A stretch of 48,353 nucleotides of DNA from the NCBI GenBank assembly GCA_041666525.1, contig JBAYGT010000016.1, positions 1-48,353 of the forward strand, written 5' to 3'. A model generated the notes under the pieces. That model had not been told where the DNA came from. It was given only the letters and a program-made list of their open reading frames with translations, and searched no databases. The stretch's first letter is position 1; each line of letters opens with the position of its first letter. The stretch comes from JBAXTZ01 sp041666525. Lineage in GTDB: Bacteria > Bacillota > Negativicutes > JBAXTZ01. Below, piece after piece: positions 1 to 6,805 of this stretch. The translations under genes were made by a program, and so were the position numbers.

Positions 1-174
1 AGCGTACTTTTTTCTTGATAAAAAAGTAGCCAAAAAATCAAGCGCCGTACTCCAGGCAAACTTGTTCTAAGGCTATGCGCCGCAAACGGCAAACTCGCCT
101 ACGGCTCAAACATGCCGCTTTGCTTGTCGCGCATTTAGCCCAAGAACAAGTATTTGCCCTGCGTAATGCGCAAC
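1..174 (+). repeat. Dispersed structured intergenic repeat, copy 1
   Basis: This stretch matches, in inverted orientation, the stretch at about 23943-24122. Shared blocks include a CTTGAT-centred hairpin, an A-rich run followed by ATCAAGCGC, the block GCAAACGGCAAACTCG, the block ACATGCCGCTTTGCT, and the end block CGTAATGCGCA. The first hairpin differs between copies by compensating changes: arms CTTTTTT/AAAAAAG here and CTTTTTGT/ACAAAAAG there. This suggests a structured element rather than a gene. The open frame running through it from 75 is probably not real. The left boundary may extend beyond the window. Confidence 0.7.
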
Positions 175-204
175 AGAAACCGACGCTAATAGATAGCGCG
201 AAGC

Positions 205-242
205 AAAAAAATACGCCCGAGCCGTTTTACCGGCTAGGGCGT
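205..242 (-). terminator. Intrinsic terminator after the phospholipase-D-like remnant
   Basis: The arms at 213-224 and 231-242 are complementary over 12 positions with one mismatch. Read on the minus strand, the hairpin is followed by a run of seven T (205-211). It lies just past the stop codon of the broken lipoprotein gene. A shorter T-run on the other side could make it partly bidirectional. Confidence 0.75.
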
Positions 243-247
243 TTTCA

Positions 248-686
248 TTACTCGTATTTTTCCCAATCTGCTAAAAATATTTCCGATAACTGTTTGATGA
301 TTTTCGGATTGACCGAGATAATCCCCAATTCCCGGTTGCGCTCAATCGAATTGGTAGTCATATATTGCCGTCCATATCTGAACAAATTACTCAGACATTC
401 ACGCCACGTTTTTTCGCCGCTACCAGTGCGTCACCGATATTAGCCGTTTGTCATCTTCAAACTCATAGATGATGATATCAACTGATTTTTTCGCGCTGTT
501 TATCAGATTAATCAGCGGCTGTTTACCGTTTTGGGGCATGACGAGGAGTTCGTGTGACTGTTGAAGCTGATTGACAGCCAGCTGCGTCTGCGTGTTCTGA
601 TTATTGATGTCTGGTTGCTGGTAGCAACCGGAGAACGTAAACGCAATTATTGCAAATAGCGCAACCAATGTAATTTTATTATACAT
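248..686 (-). pseudogene. Phospholipase-D-like (HKD family) lipoprotein, frameshifted and internally deleted
   Basis: The gene opens with a lipoprotein signal (MYNKITLVALFAIIAFTFSGC), with Cys as the likely lipidated residue. A Gln-rich linker follows, and then the start of a phospholipase-D-like fold (LINSAKKSVDIIIYEFEDDK). The reading frame then shifts: the continuation GDALVAAKKRGVNV is in another frame, as if one A were lost from an A-run near 455-460. A further frame carries the normal C-terminal part (TTNSIERNRELGIISVNP, ending at the stop at 248). The middle of the domain, including the first HKD motif, is missing. The ATG is only 6 bases past the stop of the upstream barrel gene, so the two were probably co-transcribed. 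A working nuclease or lipase from this locus is unlikely. Confidence 0.75.
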
Positions 687-692
687 AATCTA

Positions 693-1697
693 TCAAAAAT
701 ACCATCTCAAGCAAAGGCTAAATTGTGACTGTGGCGCAAGTTGAGTAAACTGATCCGAAGAAACTACGGCGTCATAATTATAAGTATAATCGACAACGGC
801 GCCAGCATCGCGAGCGAATTTCCATTCTACACCTGCTGATATAGGCAGATAGAAAGATGTCGAACCGGTATTCGGCAAGTCAGAACTATGCGAACCATAA
901 TTAGCCAGCGTCGTCGCTGTAATATTCGCGCCCGCGCCCACACCGATATATGGCTTAATCTCGTCAAATGTACAAGCCGCGATAAGCTGCGCGGCAATTT
1001 TGTATGAACTGACATTGAGACTGCCGTTGCTAAGCCATATATTATAGGACTGTGAGTAAATATCACCCTTGCTTTCATAATAGCTGAAATTTGCCCGCAC
1101 GCCGAAATAGTCATTAAAATTTATGCCGCCTTCCAGCGCCAGTCCGGACAGTTCTCCCCGCTGAAAATTGTTCACATAACTACGGTTGCCGGAAACCGGA
1201 CTCGTCCAGTAAATTGTTGAACTGCTCCCACTAATTAGTCCATACCCCAATCCCACCCATCCGTCAAAACTCCGCCGGTTTGAATTAACCAGCGTATTGT
1301 TCGACACCGGTTGCTGAATCGTTCTGCCAGATGAAGCTTGTACCGGAATATTGAAAGGAACAACTGTCGCATCTGTATTTTCATAATTATTTACTGCAGC
1401 AATATTGCGGTAAGGATTGTAGTCACTTGTGTTTTGCACCAACACCCGGACTTTAACGGTGTATTTTCCAAAATCATCATTGGCAACATATTTCGGCTTG
1501 CCATAACCGTTTGTATAGTCCTGATTCAGTATTACTGCCTTGATACTGGCTTTAATTTCATCTTTGACAACCTGACTGTTTTCAACAACAGTAACTGAGT
1601 TAATAAAAACCAGACCGGCTTTTTCAATGGCATCGCGCCGAGCTGTCTGAATGGCGGCGTTTTCGCAATCAGCGTGTGAAATTGTTTTGGTCATCAC
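693..1697 (-). CDS. Outer-membrane beta-barrel protein, 3' part of a gene split by UGA
   Basis: About 334 codons are readable from a GTG. The first ~90 residues resemble the FlgT-N/LPP20-like periplasmic fold (AIQTARRDAIEKAG, then VVKDEIKA and YTVKVRVLV). A Ser/Asn-rich linker follows. The rest, about residues 140-334, is an opacity/OmpW-like small barrel with alternating hydrophobic strands, and it ends in RWYF, the C-terminal Phe expected for BAM-dependent outer-membrane proteins. There is no signal peptide at this start. The frame is open upstream for 7 more codons (VDGYGEA) up to a UGA, and beyond that UGA the same frame is the gene at 1719-2216, which does carry a signal peptide. This is either a recent nonsense mutation or a readthrough gene of about 507 residues. 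Confidence 0.7.
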   Translation of the reverse strand: MMTKTISHADCENAAIQTARRDAIEKAGLVFINSVTVVENSQVVKDEIKASIKAVILNQDYTNGYGKPKYVANDDFGKYTVKVRVLVQNTSDYNPYRNIAAVNNYENTDATVVPFNIPVQASSGRTIQQPVSNNTLVNSNRRSFDGWVGLGYGLISGSSSTIYWTSPVSGNRSYVNNFQRGELSGLALEGGINFNDYFGVRANFSYYESKGDIYSQSYNIWLSNGSLNVSSYKIAAQLIAACTFDEIKPYIGVGAGANITATTLANYGSHSSDLPNTGSTSFYLPISAGVEWKFARDAGAVVDYTYNYDAVVSSDQFTQLAPQSQFSLCLRWYF

Positions 1698-1718
1698 TGC
1701 TTCGCCGTAACCATCTAC

Positions 1719-2216
1719 TCAAACTGGTGTTTTGAACTCAATATCAAACAATTCGGCTTTGGCGGCATTGATTTCCGTCATCAGCCGCTGCCGCTCGGAA
1801 CTATAATCGTTGCGTTGCTTTTCTAACGCTGACACTTTTCCGCGCACTGTGTTGGACTCTCTTTGCGCTTGTAAATAGTTCTGCCACTCCGTGTTTTTCT
1901 GCTGTTGCAACCGGCTGACCGCCGCAGGGTCGGAATAATGCGACTGCAACGCATTATCCAGCTCACCGGAAATTTTGTTATATTCGTTTTTATCAGTCTG
2001 CTCGTTGGCAATTGCATAGCTTAACTGTTCATTCGCCGCCAGCAAATCACGGACAACACCTTCGTTCAGTTTTTCAACCGCTTGCATACGATTTTGTAAT
2101 TGGCTGATTTTGGCATTTAGCTGCGTAATCGCGGAGAGGTTATCCGATGCGGAAGAAACTGCCGATATGGCAGAAATAATAACCATTGCAATGGGGAGTA
2201 TTCTTCTAAAAATCAT
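1719..2216 (-). CDS. Exported coiled-coil protein, 5' part of the UGA-split barrel gene
   Basis: The 165-residue product starts with a Sec signal peptide (MIFRRILPIAMVIISAISAVSSA). The remainder is heptad-rich and charged (LNAKISQLQNRMQAVEKLNE, then RLQQQKNTEWQ and VSALEKQRNDYSSERQRL), so it is a predicted periplasmic coiled coil. AAGGATGT lies 5 bases ahead of the ATG. The UGA stop at 1719-1721 is followed in the same frame, with no other stop, by the FlgT-N-like and barrel domains. The original product therefore looks like a signal peptide plus coiled coil plus periplasmic domain plus outer-membrane barrel. As it stands, this part alone would be a secreted coiled-coil fragment. Confidence 0.7.
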   Translation of the reverse strand: MIFRRILPIAMVIISAISAVSSASDNLSAITQLNAKISQLQNRMQAVEKLNEGVVRDLLAANEQLSYAIANEQTDKNEYNKISGELDNALQSHYSDPAAVSRLQQQKNTEWQNYLQAQRESNTVRGKVSALEKQRNDYSSERQRLMTEINAAKAELFDIEFKTPV

Positions 2217-2256
2217 TGTTCACATCCTTGCTATGACCCTATCAAACTGCTACTAA

Positions 2257-2494
2257 CTAAAACCCACGATAGCCATACGGTTCGGCTACACGCAACTTTA
2301 TGAAATCGACAAAACCAACTGAGTTAACAGCGAATTCCAAAACAAATGTCTGATTATCCAAATTTGCAGAGTATTCATAGAATACGAAACCACGATATTT
2401 TTCTTTTTCATCTACAAACACACCATACAATACTTCAAATCACTCGTTTAGTATTCCTGGCAAACAAACCATAAATCTGGTGCTGTTCTCTGGG
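2257..2494 (-). pseudogene. Unrecognised protein-coding remnant interrupted by UGA
   Basis: From 2439 down to a TAG at 2257 one frame reads as ordinary protein (FEVLYGVFVDEKEKYRGF and onward, ending EPYGYRGF). The same frame upstream of the UGA at 2440-2442 also reads well (ISPENSTRFMVCLPGILNE). No start codon with a ribosome site is visible, and the family is not recognised. It could be the tail of a deleted gene. This is the only content seen in the 2217-2518 gap. Confidence 0.35.
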
Positions 2495-2518
2495 GAAATT
2501 GAGCCACCCCTTGAGCCA

Positions 2519-3187
2519 CTACAACTGGGCACGTTCAATGGTGCCGTTCCCGCAATATTTTGCTTTGTATATTTTTTCCGCCCTGCGAAACCACCATGAA
2601 AACTTTACTCCTGTCTCTTCTTTTTCAGTCTTCTCTGCAATTACTGCCAGTTCACTCCATGTGATTATCTTCCAACCATTTTTGCATTTGGACTTCGGCA
2701 ACAAAGCAATTTTTTTGTAACTATATTTTGTTACAAGCGGAATCAAATCGATAAATCTGTCCGCACTATCAAACATCATCTCGGTCTGAGCTTTCACTTC
2801 AATGATGTACATAACCGGGTCGCTTTCGTTATGATCAAAAATCACCAAATCAAAAACTCTTTTTTTCAAAGCCTTCTTGAACGATTTGGGTAAAACATTA
2901 TCATCAGTCTCTCTGCAATACTTAGCAAATTCCTCTTTTGCCTTGTTTTCTTGAAAATATCCGCTTATATTTTTTTCAATATCATTATTCCATTTAATAT
3001 CTCGAAACAAAGCTACTTCGAAATTTACTTCCAGATCATTTTTTTGAAAGTTTTTCATACCAATTAATGAACAAAATTCTTTCAGATTATCTTCGAACTT
3101 CAACCAGCAATATAACTCAGAAACGAATTGCCGTTCTTCGCGGCTATAACATTTCCAGAGACACGTTTTTTTCATCTCACAATTCAT
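2519..3187 (-). CDS. Hypothetical protein with PD-(D/E)xK nuclease-like motif
   Basis: This is a soluble 222-residue protein with no signal peptide. Around residues 112-135 it has FDLVIFDHNESDP followed by MYIIEVKAQTE. An Asp, then a short hydrophobic strand, then E-V-K is the arrangement of the PD-(D/E)xK restriction-endonuclease fold. The N-terminal half is rich in charged and aromatic residues and is not recognised. AAGGATG lies ahead of the chosen ATG, and a second ATG four codons later is also possible. No methyltransferase or specificity gene is adjacent, so a classical restriction system is not supported. It may belong to an accessory nuclease family that binds modified or foreign DNA, but that is only inference. 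Confidence 0.6.
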   Translation of the reverse strand: MNCEMKKTCLWKCYSREERQFVSELYCWLKFEDNLKEFCSLIGMKNFQKNDLEVNFEVALFRDIKWNNDIEKNISGYFQENKAKEEFAKYCRETDDNVLPKSFKKALKKRVFDLVIFDHNESDPVMYIIEVKAQTEMMFDSADRFIDLIPLVTKYSYKKIALLPKSKCKNGWKIITWSELAVIAEKTEKEETGVKFSWWFRRAEKIYKAKYCGNGTIERAQL

Positions 3188-3350
3188 GCCTTACATCCTT
3201 TATATTATTACAAAAGAAATATTTGGCGTTAAAAAACGAATATTTTTGGCCAATAATACAAATGTGGTCAGACCATCCTCCTAACACTCCAAAAACTCCG
3301 AAATGCGCCTCGCCACTGAACGAAGCATTCCAGATTAATAGTAAAATTGC

Positions 3351-4292
3351 TCAATTGACACTTAGATTTTTAATAACTTGACCTCTTATTAACGGAATAC
3401 TCCTTTCGCCACCAACAACAAACTTAAATGGCTTAAGCTCTCTAAAAGTACCATATATTATTAAGTTGTCATCTGCCAATATTCGTGCGTCGTTTTTCTT
3501 TGCTAATCGCTGAATAATAACAATTTGTTTGGGGTTATTATCTACAATAACCGTAAAGCATTCTTCTTTTTCAAAAAGCTGCAATACTTTTCCGTGAACT
3601 TCATATACTTTACCATAGCATTTTTCGGGATACCTCATTAAATGCTCATAGTCTAGTGGTATTGAACCGTCCACAAGCTCTTTAACAACCTTTGCATGAA
3701 GTTCTTCCGCATCTTTCATAACTTTATCTACGTATTGCTGCCCTTCCAGATTTTCTTTGTTTATTTGATCTTTTCGTTTTTGTTCTACTATAGCCTGTTC
3801 AGCTTCTTGCTTCTGTTCTTTAACTACATTTGGCGTTTCAGTTTTTTGAACGATATTTTCAGATCCAGGAGAATGTACAATAACGACAACAAACAAAGTG
3901 ATAGCCAACAACATTGATACTATCAGATATGTATTACGCTTCCGAACGCTAATTCTTTTGCCAATTGGTATTAGATGAAGCACGATAGCAGCAACTATTG
4001 AAAAGACAAACCAGAAAAATGCGAACCAAAAAAACGCACTCCAAATAGGAACAGGATCAGATATATGGCAAAAAAACCACGATAGCAACCCCGCAGAAAT
4101 ACCAACTAAGATAAATGATATCAATAACCTGATGCGTCTGCTTAATTTCGTAACTTCCCATATAGCGATTATAGAATAAAGTAGCAAACCGGCTAACACA
4201 ATTTGCCATAGCGTAACAATGGTATGAAACAAAATAAAACCAAAAAAACAGACAAGACCAATTATTACTGCCCACTTAAAAATAGCTAACAT
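3351..4292 (-). CDS. Membrane protein with C-terminal OB-fold-like domain, unknown function
   Basis: The 313-residue product has about five hydrophobic segments in residues 1-145 (for example AVIIGLVCFFGFILFHTIV, LISFILVGISAGLLSWFF and LIVSMLLAITLFVVVIV). A Lys/Glu/Gln-rich helical stretch follows at about 155-205. The C-terminal part (YGKVYEVHGKVLQLFEKEE ... FTVIVDNN ... LIIYGTF) has the strand pattern of OB-fold or tRNA_anti-like domains found at the C termini of many Firmicute exported proteins. The ribosome site is weak (AGAAG). It lies 26 bases downstream of the exported protein gene at 4328-4819, so the two may be co-transcribed. No function can be assigned. Confidence 0.6.
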   Translation of the reverse strand: MLAIFKWAVIIGLVCFFGFILFHTIVTLWQIVLAGLLLYSIIAIWEVTKLSRRIRLLISFILVGISAGLLSWFFCHISDPVPIWSAFFWFAFFWFVFSIVAAIVLHLIPIGKRISVRKRNTYLIVSMLLAITLFVVVIVHSPGSENIVQKTETPNVVKEQKQEAEQAIVEQKRKDQINKENLEGQQYVDKVMKDAEELHAKVVKELVDGSIPLDYEHLMRYPEKCYGKVYEVHGKVLQLFEKEECFTVIVDNNPKQIVIIQRLAKKNDARILADDNLIIYGTFRELKPFKFVVGGERSIPLIRGQVIKNLSVN

Positions 4293-4327
4293 TTCTTCTA
4301 ACTCATACTCGAAAAATAGTTATGCCA

Positions 4328-4819
4328 CTACAACGAGGCATTCCTTATTGACCAGTAAAAAACTAAGTTTGTTTTCTGCGAAACTGCAAACCGGAGAATC
4401 CAGTGCTGATCTTTCTGACCGTAAGCATAGGTGTCGTATTCATATAACCAAAGATTGTTGTATGATGTGACAGCATAATAATTTTCACCGTACTTCTCAC
4501 GCACTTCTGCCAAGCTGCTGCCAACATGTATTTTTCGATAAGTATAGTCACCGGGATCATCAGTAGCCATGCACAAAATATTGTGATACTTACAATCGAT
4601 ATCAAGTCTGCCGTAACTCAACGTATGTTTACTTGCAGTTCCCGAATAAGAATACTCATATCCTAAATTTCTAATTGCATCTTCTTCAGAACTCTGAAGA
4701 TAAACATATCTAATAATAAAATCACTATCTCCTAGCCCATTAACATCAAAGCCGCCCGCAAAACACGTTATAGAAAAGGAAATTAATATTAAAACTAACA
4801 GAAAAACTGTTTTTTTCAC
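4328..4819 (-). CDS. Small exported protein with BamE/SmpA-like pattern
   Basis: The start is placed at GTG 4819 because AAGGAG lies 8 bases ahead of it. The GTG three codons earlier overlaps that ribosome site. The product has a signal peptide (MKKTVFLLVLILISFSITCFA) and about 140 mature residues. The stretch IHVGSSLAEVREKYGE followed by LWLYEY resembles the 'G-x-S-xx-E-V-xx-xYG' turn of BamE/SmpA-like small periplasmic proteins, but the similarity is short. There is no lipobox Cys at the right place. The function is unknown. Confidence 0.6.
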   Translation of the reverse strand: MKKTVFLLVLILISFSITCFAGGFDVNGLGDSDFIIRYVYLQSSEEDAIRNLGYEYSYSGTASKHTLSYGRLDIDCKYHNILCMATDDPGDYTYRKIHVGSSLAEVREKYGENYYAVTSYNNLWLYEYDTYAYGQKDQHWILRFAVSQKTNLVFYWSIRNASL

Positions 4820-4958
4820 AAAGTACACTCCTTGAAAAGCCTTCGTTTACAATTCGATGTTGTAATACATTCGACACAATATTTATAAATCCTGCACAAT
4901 AAACATATATAGATATTTTTTTCCTAATTAAACATTTTATTTAACCGTGATAATATGA

Positions 4959-5798
4959 TCAAAGTTGTGCGACAAATAAATTGTTACTAGCTTTATTCAA
5001 GCTGGCGGTTGCATCCTGTACCCATTGTTCTAATTTTGCCAGCGACTCGCGCGAATTCCGTTGATTGACATAGCTGTCTTTGAAGAATTGTTCGCCCAGA
5101 TATCCAAAAAAGCTCATATCGCTTAAAAAGTTTTCAATTTTCCGGCAAAACTGTTCCGCCTTTAGTTGGAACTCGCGGCGCTCTTCTGGCGATTGTCCGA
5201 TTAGCTCGGCAATCTTGGCCTGCGAATCACGATCCAGTGCGTATAGTTGCTGAGCCAACTTGTCGGTTTCTGTTGCCTTGGTTTTAAGTATGTAATAATC
5301 AAGCGGTTTAGTCTCAATAATCTTAGTTATCTTTTCCGGCTGCATACGCTGAAGTTCTTCAATTCTTCGGTGCTGAATAGTCACGAGATTGTTCAATTGA
5401 GCTGAATTGTATTCCGCCACATTTTTTGCCGTAATTGCTTCGTTTAATTCTCTTGTTGTCATGTCGCTAACCAGTTTGGTTTCTCCAGATGACAACAATT
5501 GCGGCGTTGCAATGAAATCGTCGCGCAAGTCAACCGGAAGTTCTAGTAGCGAAATTATTTTAGTAGAGTTCAAATCCGCCAGCGCTGGCGGATATTCCCT
5601 GGCTAGGTTCATAAACCGCTGAGCAGTTCTCGCCGAAAACCCCACTTTTTCACTCAAATATGGATACCACTCACCGTGCGCGAGCGTCTGCTTGACAGCT
5701 ATCAGCCGCTTGCCGATTTCGACAATGTTCTGTGCCGTCTGCGCTTTTAATATTAATATTTCGGCAGTGGTCTGATCGATACTAACTATATCGCACAT
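4959..5798 (-). CDS. DUF3102 domain protein
   Basis: The 279-residue product has an N-terminal half matching the DUF3102 pattern (IVEIGKRLIAVKQTLAHGEW ... VGFSARTAQRFMNLAREY). This is a helical, DNA-binding-like module common on plasmids, phages and integrated elements. Residues 125-190 are a predicted coiled coil (RRIEELQRMQPEK and neighbours). The C-terminal part is helical and unrecognised. AAGGAAG lies ahead of the ATG. A perfect inverted repeat sits 38-55 bases upstream of the start codon, suggesting its own regulated promoter. The family usually sits in accessory DNA, in keeping with this region. Confidence 0.75.
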   Translation of the reverse strand: MCDIVSIDQTTAEILILKAQTAQNIVEIGKRLIAVKQTLAHGEWYPYLSEKVGFSARTAQRFMNLAREYPPALADLNSTKIISLLELPVDLRDDFIATPQLLSSGETKLVSDMTTRELNEAITAKNVAEYNSAQLNNLVTIQHRRIEELQRMQPEKITKIIETKPLDYYILKTKATETDKLAQQLYALDRDSQAKIAELIGQSPEERREFQLKAEQFCRKIENFLSDMSFFGYLGEQFFKDSYVNQRNSRESLAKLEQWVQDATASLNKASNNLFVAQL

Positions 5799-5835
5799 AT
5801 TTCTTCCTTTTTCGTTACGTATTAATTTTCGTTGT

Positions 5836-5853
5836 TACGAATTTATATTCGTA
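5836..5853 (-). promoter_or_regulatory. Perfect inverted repeat upstream of the DUF3102 gene
   Basis: TACGAAT-TTAT-ATTCGTA is a perfect 7+4+7 palindrome. It adjoins a TATTAT box that could be a minus-strand -10 (5853-5858). More TTCGTTACG-like half sites lie between it and the gene. This suits a repressor operator, possibly autoregulation by the helical DUF3102 protein. Confidence 0.45.
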
Positions 5854-5928
5854 TAATATCACAAAAACAAAAAATCTACCAGCGAACAAAATTAAAACAA
5901 CCGCCCGATATTTCTACCAAGCGATCGA

Positions 5929-6051
5929 TTACAACGCAAATTCAGTTTTCACCGCACCTAGCCAATCCACTTTTGAGATAGCGGCTACAACCAGTTTGTA
6001 GCCCTCATTTATTGTTTCCAAAAATTCAGTCGAGCTGTTTTCTACCTCATC
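5929..6051 (-). pseudogene. 40-codon in-frame extension past the antitoxin stop
   Basis: Directly after the UGA that ends the antitoxin gene, the same frame stays open for 40 codons. The result looks like protein (DEVENSSTEFLETINEGY, KLVVAAISKVDWLGAV) and ends at TAA. There is no start codon with a ribosome site inside it. It may be the residue of a longer antitoxin or of a fused third gene. Chance cannot be excluded for 40 codons. Confidence 0.3.
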
Positions 6052-6351
6052 TCATGCTGTCTTCTGCAACTGCTCATCCGGCACAACTGCCAGTTTCAAG
6101 CCTAACGCTCGCAACATTTTTATCAAATTTGACAGTTGCGGTTCGGACTTCATATTCTCATACCGCGCAACAGCAGGTTGTTTCCAGCCGCAGATAGCCG
6201 CCATTTCCGCCTGAGTAATACCTTTGCCGTTTCTCGCTTCAATTATCTTGCCGATTATTTCTATTTTTACATCCATTTCAGCAAGTTCTTCTTTAGATAA
6301 TACGGTTTGCTTTTCTAAAAAATCATCAAATGTTGTATATTTCTCTTTCAT
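6052..6351 (-). CDS. HigA-type XRE antitoxin
   Basis: The 99-residue product has a helix-turn-helix at about residues 44-67 (ITQAEMAAICGWKQPAVARY), typical of XRE/HigA antitoxins that bind both their toxin and the operon operator. An N-terminal segment with the motif FDDFLEKQ precedes it. The ATG overlaps the toxin stop by one base (TAATG), so the gene is translationally coupled to the toxin. Toxin-first order is the HigBA arrangement. The autoregulatory site is probably the palindrome at 6743-6760. Confidence 0.85.
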   Translation of the reverse strand: MKEKYTTFDDFLEKQTVLSKEELAEMDVKIEIIGKIIEARNGKGITQAEMAAICGWKQPAVARYENMKSEPQLSNLIKMLRALGLKLAVVPDEQLQKTA

Positions 6352-6719
6352 TATCCTTTACCCCCATTTCTTTGCAACCAATCCGTCCGCCGTCGTTCAG
6401 CCGTGTCGATTTCGCCCTGTGGTGTTTTTTGCGTCCGCTTCTTGAAGTGGTGCAACATAACAAATTTATTCTCTATCCAGCCGAAAAACAATATCCGATT
6501 ATCCAGCGGACGCAATTCCCATAAGCCGCCGCCTAAATGTTTTGTGATTTCTTCTCCTGCTCTCGTTCCATACTGTTGCAACAATTTTGTAAAATGAACC
6601 ACTTTGTTGTATTGTATTCGCCCATGCTTGCTCTTTTCAGCTTCAGCCATAAGCTCAAAATAATAATCTTCTACCGGCTTGGTTCCAAATTCATCTTCAT
6701 AAAACACTACTTCAAACAT
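6351..6719 (-). CDS. HigB/RelE-like (Gp49 family) toxin
   Basis: The 122-residue basic protein has the pattern of the phage-derived Gp49-like/HigB family: an N-terminal strand (FEVVFYEDEFG), a long helix (VEDYYFELMAEAEKSKHG), then GLWELRPLDNRILFFG and FVMLHHFKKRTQKTP. The conserved L-W-E-L-R and H-x-F-x-K-K stretches form the ribonuclease core in this fold. Family members are usually ribosome-dependent mRNA interferases. The antitoxin follows with a one-base overlap. Confidence 0.85.
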   Translation of the reverse strand: MFEVVFYEDEFGTKPVEDYYFELMAEAEKSKHGRIQYNKVVHFTKLLQQYGTRAGEEITKHLGGGLWELRPLDNRILFFGWIENKFVMLHHFKKRTQKTPQGEIDTAERRRTDWLQRNGGKG

Positions 6720-6742
6720 TTACTATCTCTCGCAAGAATAAT

Positions 6743-6760
6743 TATAACATCATTGTTATA
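6743..6760 (-). promoter_or_regulatory. Palindromic operator candidate of the toxin-antitoxin operon
   Basis: TATAACA-TCAT-TGTTATA is a perfect 7+4+7 inverted repeat starting 24 bases upstream of the toxin ATG, in AT-rich DNA that could hold the promoter -10. HigA proteins repress their own operon by binding such sites. Confidence 0.5.
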
Positions 6761-6805
6761 TATTACAATAAAAAAATAGCTACCAGTCGCCTGAGCGAAG
6801 CGCGA

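Noticed and set aside
75..443. A 122-codon plus-strand frame at the left edge
   Set aside because: It lies within the dispersed repeat and antisense to the phospholipase-D-like remnant; the product looks like no protein and has no ribosome site.
1717..1723. UGA at 1719-1721 as selenocysteine
   Set aside because: No stable hairpin of bacterial SECIS type follows within the expected distance, and the site is a domain junction rather than a redox motif.
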